From contig CM069603.1 of assembly GCA_035771175.1 (NCBI GenBank), forward strand, positions 19,258,286-19,322,285: a stretch of 64,000 nucleotides of DNA, read 5' to 3'. Of this stretch, positions 1-11,387 are shown piece by piece. The notes beneath the pieces were generated by a model. It had not been told where the DNA came from. It saw nothing but the letters and a program-made list of their open reading frames with translations, and made no database searches. A program made the position numbers and the translations under genes. Numbering within the stretch: the stretch's first letter is position 1; the number at the start of each line of letters is the position of its first letter. Source of the DNA: Paratinospora sagittata (taxonomy: Eukaryota > Streptophyta > Magnoliopsida > Ranunculales > Menispermaceae).

Positions 1-3000
1 GGGTAACCCTACACACCAGAGATCAAAATAATGCATTAGACATGAGATATGTCTTCGTTCTTCGAGCTTGATCTTTGTAGACTTCGAAAGCTATTGTTTG
101 ATGTGTTCTTGATGCAATACAGGTGATGTCTTCTCGTTTGATGTGTTCTCTTACTGAGAACACTTCATATACTTACAGTTTAAAACAATATATAGCCTCT
201 GGAAATCTCAGCACAAAAGGGACAAAATGAAGAACTTGCAAAATAATGAGGTTATCTTCAAGACAGTTTGCAATTTTGATTCAGTTCGAAGGTTGTTTTG
301 GCAAATGCAAGAATCACGAGTTTCTTCTATTTAAACACTCTTTGGAAAGCTCAGTCTAACTTGCAAAAATCGTGTGTGTTCTATCTTTGAAAATCAGAGA
401 ATGAGGGTTTTATAAAATTAGCAGTTGCAGGTCAAAAAGCAAGAGGGTACAAAATGATTTGATTTCAAAACGTTGTTTAGTCTAACGTTGTTTTGGGGAA
501 GCGAGACAATGGGAATCATCAAGGTGTTAATAGAGAATATTTCAATTAAGATAACCTGGCAAAATTGTGTAAGGAATAAAAAAATCGAGCGAGCAGAAGT
601 TCCCACATTTTTCTCGTTAGAAATATCAGATTTTAGTCTAAGACGTGGAGAGCGTGCTATTGGGTTGCTCATCATGTTCTCTATTGACAGATAGCAGGCT
701 ATAGCAAGTCGATAAACACAAACCTGAGAGCTCGAGTTTTTCGGACTTTCAAATTGCTGCATAGCCTTATTTTTGACACTCAAGAACCATTCCATTGACT
801 CAAAACATATTGATATAAGATTAAAACCTTTTAAATAATTCAAAACTCATTGAGATTTTGATTAAACCTTTTGAAAAACATTTTTTTCCAAATGAAATAC
901 TATATCGAAGTGATTTTGAAGACTTTGCAATTTTCAGAGTTTTGAGGCTGAGATTGATTAAGGGTTACCCTAAACACCAGAGATCAAAATAATGCATTAG
1001 ACATGAGATATGTCTTCGTTCTTCGAGCTTGATCTTTGTAGACATCGAAAACTATTGTTTGATGTGTTCTTGATGCAATACTGGTGATGTGTTCTCGTTT
1101 GATGTGTTCTCTTACTGAGAACACTTCACATACTTACAATTTAAAACAATAGATAGCCTCTGGAAATCTCAGCACAAAAGGGATAAAATGAAGAACTTGC
1201 GAAATAATGAGGTTATCTTCAAGACAGTTTGCAATTTTGATTCAGTTCGAAGGTTGTTTGGGCAAATACAAGAATCACGACTTTCTTCTATTTAAACACT
1301 CTTTGGAAAGCTCAGTCTAACTTGCAAAACTCGCGTGTATTCTATCTTTGAAAATCAGAGACTGAGGGTTTTATAAAATTAGCAGTTGCAGGTCAAAAAG
1401 CAAGAGAGTAAAAAATGATTTGATTTCGAAACGTTGTTTAGTCTAAAGTTGTTTTGGGGGAGCAAGAAAATGGGAATCATCAAGGTGTTAGTAGAGAATA
1501 TTTCAATTAAGATAACCTGAAAAAATTGTGTATGGAATAAAAAAAACGAGCAAGTAGAAGTTCCCACATTTTTCCCGTTAGAAATATCACATTTTAGTCT
1601 AGGACGTGGAGAGCGTGCTATTGGATTGCGCATCATGTTCTCTATTGACAGATAGCAGGCTATAGCAGGTCGATAAACACAAACCTGAGAGCTCGAGTTT
1701 TTCGGACTTTCAAATAGCGTGTTATCAAGGCCTATAGCGCGCTATTGCCCATTTTACTAAAAATGGAAAGATCACGGCAACAACTTTATAGCGAGTTATC
1801 AAAGGGCATAGCGCGCTATAGATGATTTTCCATAAAAATAAATGTTTTATTATTGAACCCTATCAGCGTGCTATGAACACTGATAGTGCGCTAGTGCCTT
1901 CTGGAAAATTTTGGCAAATTGCTGGATAGCCTTATTTTTGAAAAATTAATATTTTGAAACTCAAGAACCATTCCATTGACTCAAAACATATTGATATAAG
2001 ATTAAAAACTTTTAAATAATTCAAAACTCATTGAAATTATGATTAAAACCTTTCGGAAAACATTTTTTTCAAAATGAAATACTATATCGATGTGATTTTG
2101 AAGACTTTGCAATTTTCAGAGTTTTAGTACTGAGATTGATCGAGGGGTTACCTTACACACCAGAGATCAAAATAATGCATTAGACATGAGATATGTCTTC
2201 GTTCTTCGAGCTTGATGTTTGTAGACTTCGAAAGCTATTGTTTGATGTGTTCTTGATGCAATACAGGTGATGTGTTCTTCTTTGATGTCTTCTCTTACTA
2301 AGAACACTTCATATACTTACAGTTTAAAACAATAGATAGCCTATGGAAATCTCAACACAAAAGGGATAAAATGAAAAACTTGCGAAATAATGAGGTTATC
2401 TTCAAGACAGTTTGCAATTTTGATTCAGTTCGAAGGTTGTTTGGGCAAATGCAAGAATCACGACTTTCTTCTATTTAAACACTCTTTGGAAAGCTCAGTC
2501 TACCTTGCAAAAATCGTGTGTGTTCTATCTTTGAAAATCAGAGAATGAGGGTTTTATAAAATTAGCTGTTGCAGGTTAAAAAGCAAGAGAGTACAAAATG
2601 ATTTGAACGCAAAACGTTGTTTAGTTTAAAGTTGTTTTGGGGGAGCGAGACAATGAGAATCATCAAGGTGTTAGTAGAGAATATTTCAATTAAGATAACT
2701 TGGCAAAATTGTGTAAGGAATAAAAAAATCGAGCAAGCAGAAGTTCCAACATTTTTCTCGTTAGAAATATCAGATTTTAGTCTAAGACGTGGAGAGCGTG
2801 CTATTGTGTTGTGTATCATGTCCTCTATTGACAGATAGCAGGCTATAGCAGGTCGATATACACAAACCTAAGAGCTCGAGTTTTTTGGACTTTCTAATAG
2901 CGTGTTATCAAGGCATATAGCGCGCTATTGCCCATTTTACTAAAAATGGAAATATCACGGCAATGGCTTTATAGCGAGTTATCAAAGGGAAGAGCGCGCT

Positions 3001-3322
3001 ATAGATGATTTTCCATAAAAATAAATGTTTTATTATTGAACCCTATCAGCGTGCTATGAACACTGATAGTGCGCTAGTGCCTTCTGGAAAATTTTGGCAA
3101 ATTGCTGGATAGCCTTATTTTTGAAAAATTATTATTTTGACACTCAAGAACCATTCCATTGACTCAAAACATATTGATATAAGATTAATAAATAATTGAA
3201 AACTCATTGAAATTATGATTAAAACCTTTCGGAAAACATTTTTTTCAAAATGAAATACTATATCGATGTGATTTTGAAGACTTTGAAATTTTTAGAGTTT
3301 TAGTGCTGAGATTGATTGAGAA
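1..3322 (+). repeat. Satellite array, subfamily A1
   Basis: Three head-to-tail units phased on GTTACCCTACACACC, starting near 3, 964 and 2147 (about 961, 1,183 and 1,176 bp). A1 units read CAGAGATCAAAATAATG after the anchor and TTCTTGATGCAATAC in the TGATGTGTTC region, and lack the GATGATTAGTTGTAGCTC insert of A2. The first unit is short because its palindrome-rich module is deleted near 709-750. Short reading frames such as 418-843 (minus) and 473-694 (plus) recur in several units with different lengths and substitutions, so I do not treat them as genes. Confidence 0.93.
1612..1900. repeat. Palindrome-rich module inside the satellite unit (example)
   Basis: In the unit starting at 964, this stretch holds about eight degenerate copies of a TAGCGNGNTA-like dyad spaced roughly 20-60 bp apart. 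Two contain the perfect 12-bp palindrome ATAGCGCGCTAT (1734-1745 and 1808-1819). Others are AATAGCGTGTTATC, TATAGCGAGTTATC and CTGATAGTGCGCTAG. The same module occurs at the same phase in nearly every unit of both subfamilies, differing only by point changes. Function is unknown; it could be a protein-binding or hairpin-forming region, which is inference. Confidence 0.8.
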
Positions 3323-5667
3323 GTTACCCTACACACCAAAGATAAAACTAATGCGTTACACATGAGATATGTCTTCATTCTGCGAGCTTGATCTTTGTAA
3401 ACTTCGATAGCTATTGTTTGATGTGTTGTTGATGATTAGTTGTAGCTCTTAGAAAAAAAATACAGGTGATGTGTTCTCCTACCGAGAACATTTCATATAC
3501 TTACAGTTCAAAACAATAGATAGCCTCTGGAAATCTTAGCACAAAAGGGAAAAAACTTCAAGATAGTTTGCAATTTTGATTCAGTTCGAAGGTTGTTTGG
3601 GAAAATACAAGAATCACGACTTTCTTCTATTTAAACACTCTTTGGAAACCTTAGTCCAACTTGTAAAAATCGTGTGTGTTCTATCTTTGAAATTAGAGAA
3701 TGAAGGTTTTATAAAATTAGCAGTTGTAGATTAAAAAGATAGAGAGTACAAAAAGATTTGAATTGAAAACGTTGTTTAGTCTAAAGTTGTTTTGGGGGAG
3801 CAAGACAATAGGAATCATCAAGGTGTTAGTAGAGAATATTTCAATTAAGATAACCTGCAAAATTGTCTAAGGAATAGAAAAATCGAGCAAGGAGAAGTTC
3901 CCACATTTTTCTCGTTAGAAATATCAGAGTTTAGTCAAAGTCGTGGAGAGCGTGCTATTGGGTTGTGTATCATGTTCTTTATCAACAGATACCAGGCTAT
4001 AGGAGGTCGATATACACAAACATGAGAGCTCGAGTTTTTTGGACTTTCTAATAGCGTGTTATCAAGGCCTATAGCGCGCTATTGCCCATTTTACTAAAAA
4101 TGGAAAGATCACGGCAACATCTTTATAGCGAGTTATCAAAGGGGATAGCGTTATAGATAATTTTCCATAAAAATAAATGTTTTATTATAGAACCCTATCT
4201 GCGTCCTATGAACACTGATAGTGCGCTAGTGCCTTCTGGAAATTTTGGCAAATTGCTGGATAGCCTTAATTTTGAAAAATTAATATTTTGACACTCAAGA
4301 ACCCTTCCATTGATGCAAAACATATTGATATAAGATTAAAAACTTTGAAATAATTCAGAACTCATTGAAATTATGATTAAAACCTTTCGAAAAACATTTT
4401 ATTCAAAATGAAATATTATATCGATGTGATTTTGAAGACTTTGCAATTTTTAGAGTTTTAGTGCTGAGATTGATCGAGAAGTTACCCTACACACCAAAGA
4501 TAAAACTAATGAATAACATTAGATATGTCTTCGTTCTTCGAGTTTGATCTTTGTAGACTTCGATAGCTATTGTTTGATGTGTTGTCGATGATTAGTTGTA
4601 GCTCTTAGAAAAAAAAATACAGTTGATGTGTTCTCGTACCGAGAACAGTTCATATTCTTATAGTTCAAAACAATAGATAGCCTCTGGAAATCTCAGCACA
4701 AAAGGGATAAAATGAAGAACTTGCGAAATAATGAGGTTATCTTCAAGACAATTTGCAATTTTGATTCAGTTCGAAGGTTGTTTGGGAAAATGCAAGAATC
4801 ACGACTTTCTTATATTTAAACACTCTTTGGAAACCTTAGTCCAACTTGTAAAAATCGTGTGTGTTCTATCTTTGAAATCAGAGAATGAAGGTTTTATAAA
4901 ATTAGCAGTTGCAGATTAAAAAGCAAGAGAGTACAAAAAGATTTGAATTGAAAACTTTGTTTAGTCTAAAGTTGTTTTGGGGGAGCAAGACAATAGGAAT
5001 CATCAAGGTGTTAGTAGAGAATATTTCAATTAAGATAACCTGGCAAAATTGTCTAAGGAATAGAAAAATTGAGCAAGCAGAAGTTCCCACATTTTTCTCA
5101 TTAGAAATATCAGAGTTTAGTCAAAGACGTGGAAAGCGTGCTATTGGGTTGTGTATCATGTTCTCTATCAATAGATAGCAGGCTATAGGAGGTCGATATA
5201 CACAAACCTGAGAGCTCGAGTTTTTTGGACTTTCTAATAGCGTGTTATCAAGGCCTATAGCGCGCTATTGCCCATTTTACTAAAAATGGAAAGATCACGG
5301 CAACAGCTTTATAGCGAGTTATCAAAGGGGATAGCGTTATAGATAATTTTCCATAAAAATAAATGTTTTATTATAGAACCCTATCTGCGTGCTATGAACA
5401 CTGATAGTGTGCCAGTGCCTTCTGCAAAATTTTGGCAAATTGCTGGATAGCCTTATTTTTGAAAAATTAATATTTTCACACTCAAGAACCATTCCATTGA
5501 TGCAAAACATATTGATATAAGATTAAAAACTTTTAAATAATTCAAAACTCATTGAAATTATGATTAAAACCGTTCGAAAAACATTTTTTTCAAAATGAAA
5601 TACTATATCGTTGTGATTTTGAAGACTTTGCAATTTTTAGAGTTTTAGTGCTGAGATTGATCGAGAA
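3323..5667 (+). repeat. Satellite array, subfamily A2
   Basis: Two units starting at 3323 and 4481 (about 1,158 and 1,187 bp). They differ from A1 by CCAAAGATAAAACTAATG after the anchor, by an insert GATGATTAGTTGTAGCTC followed by an A-run, and by the loss of GCGC in the second half of the palindrome module (GGGGATAGCGTTATAG). Short frames in both strands here (for example 4909-5178 and 4902-5090) are repeat by-products. Confidence 0.92.
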
Positions 5668-8600
5668 GTTACCCTACACACCAAAGATAAAACTAATGAA
5701 TAACATTAGATATGTCTTCGTTCTTCGAGTTTGATCTTTGTAGACTTCGATAGCTATTGTTTGATGTGTTGTCGATGATTAGTTGTAGCTCTTAGAAAAA
5801 AAAATACAGTTGATGTGTTCTCGTCCCGAGAACAGTTCATATACTTACAAATCAAAACAATAGATAGGCTATGGAAATCTCAGCACAAAGGGGATAAAAT
5901 GTAGAAGTTGCGAAATAATGAGGTTATCTTTAAGACAGTTTGCAATTTTGATTCAGTTAGAAGGTTGTTTGGGAAAATGCAAGAATCACGACTTTCTTCT
6001 ATTTAAACACTCTTTGGAAACCTTAGTCCAACTTGTAAAAATCGTGTGTGTCCAATCTTTGAAATCAGAGAATGAAGGTTTTATAAAATTAGCAGTTGCA
6101 GATTAAAAAGCAAGAGAGTACAAAAAGATTTGAATTGAAAACGTTGTTTAGTCTAAAGTTGTTTTGGGGGAGCAAGACAATAGGAATCATCAAGGTGTTA
6201 GTAGAGAATATTTCAATTAAGATAACCTGACAAATTGTCTAAGGAATAGAAAAATCGAGCAAGCAGAAGTTCCCACATTTTTCTCGTTAGAAATATCAGA
6301 TTTTAGTCAAAGACGTGGAGAGCCTGCTATTGGGTTCTGTATCATGTTCTCTATCAAAAGATAGCAGGTTATAGCAGGTCGATATACACAAACCTGAGAG
6401 CTCGAGTTTTTTGGACTTTCTAATAGCGTGTTCTCAAGGCCTATAGCGCGCTATTGCCCATTTTACTAAAAATGGAAAGATCACGGCAACATCTTTATAG
6501 CGAGTTATCAAAGGGGATAGCGTTATAGATAATTTTCCATAAAAATAAATGTTTTATTATTGAACCATATCAGCGTGCTATGAACACTAATAGTGCGCTA
6601 GTGCCTTCTGGAAAATTTTATCAAATTTCTGGATAGCCTTATTTTTAAAAATTTAATATTTTGACACTCAAGAATCATTCCATTGAGGCAAAACATATTG
6701 ACATAAGATTAAAAACTTTTAAATAATTCAAAACTCATTGAAATTGTGATTAAAACCTTTCGAAAAACATTTTTTTCAAAAGGAAATACTATATCGATGT
6801 GATTTTGAAGGCTTTGCCATTTTTAGAGTTTTAGTGCTGAGATTGATCGAGAAGTTACCCTACACACCAAAGATAAAACTAATGCATTACACATGAGATA
6901 TGTCTTCGTTCTTCGAGTTTGATCTATGTAGACTTCGATAGCTATTATTTGATTTGTTGTTGATGATTAGTTGTAGCTCTTAGAAAAAAAAATACAGTTT
7001 ATGTGTTCTCCTACCGAAAACAGTTCATATACTTACAGTTCAAAACAATAGATAGCCTCTGGAAATCTAAGCACAAAAGGGACAAAATGAAGAACTTGTG
7101 AAATAATGAGGTTATCTTCAAGACAGTTTGCAATTTTGATTCAGTTCGAAGGTTGTTTGGGAAAATGCAAGAATCACGACTTTCTTCTATTTAAACACTC
7201 TTTGGAAACCTTAGTCCAACATGTAAAAATCGTGTGTGTTCTATCTTTGAAATCAGAGAATTAAGGTTTTATAAAATTAGCAGTTGCTGATTAAAAAGCA
7301 AGAGAGTACAAAAAGATTTGAATTGAAAACGTTGTTTAGTCTAAAGTTGTTTTGGGGGAGCAAGACAATAGGAATCATCAAGGTGTTAGTAGAGAATATT
7401 TCAATTAAGATAACCTGACAAAATTGTCTAAGGAATAGAAAAATCGAGCAAGCAGAAGTTCCCACATTTTTCTCGTTAGAAATATCAGATTTTAGTCAAA
7501 GACGTGGAGAGCGTGCTATTGGGTTGTGTATCATGTTCTCTATCAACATATAGCAGGCTATAGGAGGCCGATATACACAAACCTGAGAGCTCGAGTTTTT
7601 TGGACTTTCTAATAGCGTGTTATCAAGGCCTATAGCGCGCTATTGCCCATTTTACTAAAAATGGAAAGATCACAGCAACAGCTTTATAGCGAGTTATCAA
7701 AAGGGATAGCGTTATAGATAATTTTCCATAAAAATAAATGTTTTATTATTGAACCCTATCAGCATGCTATGAACCCTGATAGTGCGCTAGTGCCTTCTGG
7801 AAAATTTTGCCAAATTACTGGATAGCCTTATTTTTGAAAAATTAATATTTTGACACTCAAGAACCATTCCATTGACGCAAAATATATGGATATAAGATTA
7901 AAAACTTTTAAATAATTCAAAACTCATTGAAATTATGATTAAAACCTTTCGAAAAACATTTTTTTCAAAATGAAATACTATATCGATGTGATTTTGAAGG
8001 CTTTGCCATTTTTAGAGTTTTAGTGCTGAGATTGATCGAGAAGTTACCCTACACACCAAAGATAAAACTAATGTAATAGACATAAGACATGTCTTCGTTT
8101 TTCGAGTTTGATCTTTGTAGACTTCGATAGCTATTGTTTGATGTGTTGTCGATGATTAGTTGTAGCTCTTAGAAAAAAAATACAGGTGATGTGTTCTCTT
8201 ACCGAGAACAGTTCATATACTTACAGTTCAAAACAATAGATAGGCTATGGAAATCTCAGCACAAAGGGGATAAAATGTAGAAGTTGCGAAATAATGAGGT
8301 TATCTTTAAGACAGTTTGCAATTTTGATTCAGTTAGAAGGTTGTTTGGAAAAATGCAAGAATCACGACTTTCTTCTATTTAAACACTCTTTGGAAACCTT
8401 AGTCCAACTTATAAAAATCGTGTGCGTCCAATCTTTGAAATCAGAGAATGAAGGTTTTATAAAATTAGCAGTTGCAAATTAAAAAGCAAGAGAGTACAAA
8501 AAGATTTGAATTGAAAACGTTGTTTAGTCTAAAGTTATTTTGGGGGAGCAAGACAATAGGAATCATCAAGGTGTTAGTAGAGAATATTTCAATTAAGATA

Positions 8601-11176
8601 ACCTGGCAAATTGTCTAAGGAATAGAAAAATCGAGCAAGCAGAAGTTCCCACATTTTTCTCGTTAGAAATATCAGATTTTAGTCAAAGACGTGGAGAGCC
8701 TGCTATTGGGTTCTGTATCATGTTCTCTATCAAAAGATAGCAAGCTATAGCAGGTCGATATACACAAACCTGAGAGCTCGAGTTTTTTGGACTTTCTAAT
8801 AGCGTGTTCTCAAGGCCTATAGCGCGCTATTGCCCATTTTACAAAAAATGGAAAGATCACGGCAACATCTTTATAGCGAGTTATCAAAGGGGATAGCGTT
8901 ATAGATAATTTTCCATAAAAATAAATGTTTTATTATTGAACCATATCAGCGTGCTATGAACACTAATAGTGTGCTAGTGCCTTCTGGAAAATTTTATCAA
9001 ATTTCTAGATAGCCTTATTTTTGAAAATTTAATATTTTGACACTCAAGAATCATTCCATTGAGGCAAAACATATTGACATAAGATTAAAAACTTTTAAAT
9101 AATTCAAAACTCATTGAAATTATGATTAAAACCTTTCGAAAAACATTTTTTTCAAAAGGAAATACTATATCGATGTGATTTTGAAGGCTTTGCCATTTTT
9201 AGAGTTTTAGTGCTGAGATTGATCGAGAAGTTACCCTACACACCAAAGATAAAACTAATGCATTACACATGAGATATGTCTTCGTTCTTCGAGTTTGATC
9301 TTTGTAGACTTCGATAGCTATTATTTGATTTGTTGTTGATGATTAGTTGTAGCTCTTAGAAAAAAAAATACAGTTGATGTGTTCTCCTACCGACAACAGT
9401 TCATATACTTACAGTTCAAAACAATAGATAGCCTCTGGAAATCTAAGCACAAAAGGGATAAAATGAAGAACTTGCGAAATAATGAGGTTATCTTCAAGAC
9501 AGTTTGCAATTTTGATTCAGTTCGAAGGTTGTTTGGGAAAATGCAAGAATCACGACTTTCTTCTATTTAAACACTCTTTGGAAACCTTAGTCCAACATGT
9601 AAAAATCGTGTGTGTTCTATCTTTGAAATCAGAGAATTAAGGTTTTATAAAATTAGCAGTTGCTGATTAAAAAGCAAGAGAGTACAAAAAGATTTGAATT
9701 GAAAACGTTGTTTAGTCTAAAGTTGTTTTGGGGGAGCAAGACAATAGGAATCATCAAGGTGTTAGTAGTGAATATTTCAATTAAGATAACCTGACAAAAT
9801 TGTCTAAGGAATAGAAAAATCGAGCAAGCAGAAGTTCCCACATTTTTCTCGTTAGAAATATCAGATTTTAGTCAAAGACGTGGAGAGCGTGCTATTGGGT
9901 TGTGTATCATGTTCTCTATCAACATATAGCAGGCTATAGGAGGCCGATATACACAAACCTGAGAGCTCGAGTTTTTTGGACTTTCTAATAGCGTGTTATC
10001 AAGGCCTACAGCGCGCTATTGCCCATTTTACTAAAAATGGAAAGATCACTGCAACAGCTTTATAGCGAGTTATCAAAGGGGATAGCGTTATAGATAATTT
10101 TCCATAAAAATAAATGTTTTATTATTGAACCCTATCAGCATGCTATGAACCCTGATAGTGCGCTAGTGCCTTCTGGAAAATTTTGCCAAATTACTGGATA
10201 GCCTTATTTTTGAAAAATTAATATTTTGACACTCAAGAACCATTCCATTGACGCAAAATATATTGATATAAGATTAAAAACTTTTAAATAATTCAAAACT
10301 CATTGAAATTATGATTAAAACCTTTCGAAAAACATTTTTTTCAAAATGAAATACTATATCGATGTGATTTTGAAGGCTTTGCAATTTTTAGAGTTTTAGT
10401 GCTGAGATTGATCGAGAAGTTACCCTACACACCAAAGATAAAACTAATGTAATAGACATAAGACATGTCTTCGTTTTTCGAGTTTGATCTTTGTAGATTT
10501 CTATAGCTATTGTTTGATGTGTTGTCGATGATTAGTTGTAGCTCTTAGAAAAAAAATACAGGTGATGTGTTCTCTTACCGAGAACAGTTCATATACTTAC
10601 AGTTCAAAACAATAGATAGGCTATGGAAATCTCAGCACAAAGGGGATAAAATGTAGAAGTTGCGAAATAATGAGGTTATCTTTAAGACAGTTTGCAATTT
10701 TGATTCAGTTAGAAGGTTGTTTGGGAAAATGCAAGAATCACGACTTTCTTCTATTTAAACACTCTTTGGAAACCTTAGTCCAACTTGTAAAAATCGTGTG
10801 TGTCCAATCTTTGAAATCAGAGAATGAAGGTTTTATAAAATTAGCAGTTGCAGATTAAAAAGCAAGAGAGTACAAAAAGATTTGAATTGAAAACGTTGTT
10901 TAGTCTAAAGTTGTTTTGGGGGAGCAAGACAATAGGAATCATCAAGGTGTTAGTAGAGAATATTTCAATTAAGATAACCTGGCAAATTGTCTAAGGAATA
11001 GAAAAATCGAGCAAGTAGAAGTTCCCACATTTTTCTCGTTAGAAATATCAGATTTTAGTCAAAGACGTGGAGAGCCTGCTATTGGGTTCTGTATCATGTT
11101 CTCTATCAAAAGATAGCAGGCTATAGCAGGTCGATATACACAAACCTGAGAGCTCGAGTTTTTTGGACTTTCTAAT
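5668..11176 (+). repeat. Satellite A2 dimeric higher-order repeat, 2,376-bp period
   Basis: Units start at 5668, 6854, 8043, 9230 and 10419 and alternate between two types. Type 1 (5668, 8043, 10419) has AAAATGTAGAAGTTGCG and CAGTTAGAAGG. Type 2 (6854, 9230) has AAAATGAAGAACTTG and CAGAGAATTAAGG. Matching sites recur 2,375-2,376 bp apart, for example 5918, 8294 and 10670. There are about 2.3 dimer copies; the last unit is cut at about 11176, inside ...GGACTTTCTAAT, where an LTR fragment begins. The dimer implies unequal exchange or amplification of a two-unit block. Confidence 0.92.
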
Positions 11177-11387
11177 GGCCCACATTTTGTACCCTTTGTA
11201 TGATTCATTGGAGATTTTGGGAGTATGTTTCCTTCACTGTTTCATGTACAAAAGTATTCTAAATTAAATGAAATCAGATTTGTACTGTGTGTACCGTATT
11301 TTCGCTGCGACCATTGTAATTGTTCCAAATGCGCGCCCCGTCCTTGAGTGTACCGCCGGTTTAGGCGAGTCCGGGCGGGGTGTGACA
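11177..11387 (-). mobile_element. Truncated LTR fragment between satellite subfamilies A and B
   Basis: This about 211-bp piece matches the reverse complement of the first ~230 bp of the LTRs at 43743 and 48906, ending GGCGGGGTGTGACA, the LTR terminus. It lacks roughly 16 bp present in those LTRs (between CGCTGCG and ACCATTGT) and carries many substitutions, so it is older than, or from a different member than, the element at 43743-50145, and lies in the opposite orientation. It replaces the rest of an A2 unit: satellite stops at ...TTTCTAAT and resumes at GGGGTCACCCTAC. No matching second LTR, internal region or target duplication is visible, so it is a remnant and not a solo LTR. Confidence 0.88.

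Noticed and set aside
964..980. Telomere-like GGTTACCCTAAACACC at a unit anchor
   Set aside because: Only a single CCCTAAA unit in one copy; other units read CCCTACAC. It is not a telomeric array.
473..5178. Overlapping frames on both strands in subfamily A (for example 473-694 with 418-843)
   Set aside because: Both strands open over the same AT-rich segment, with no codon-level conservation between units.
11177..11387. Solo LTR
   Set aside because: It is only about 211 bp of a 1,240-bp LTR, and there is no flanking target duplication; the other end is missing.
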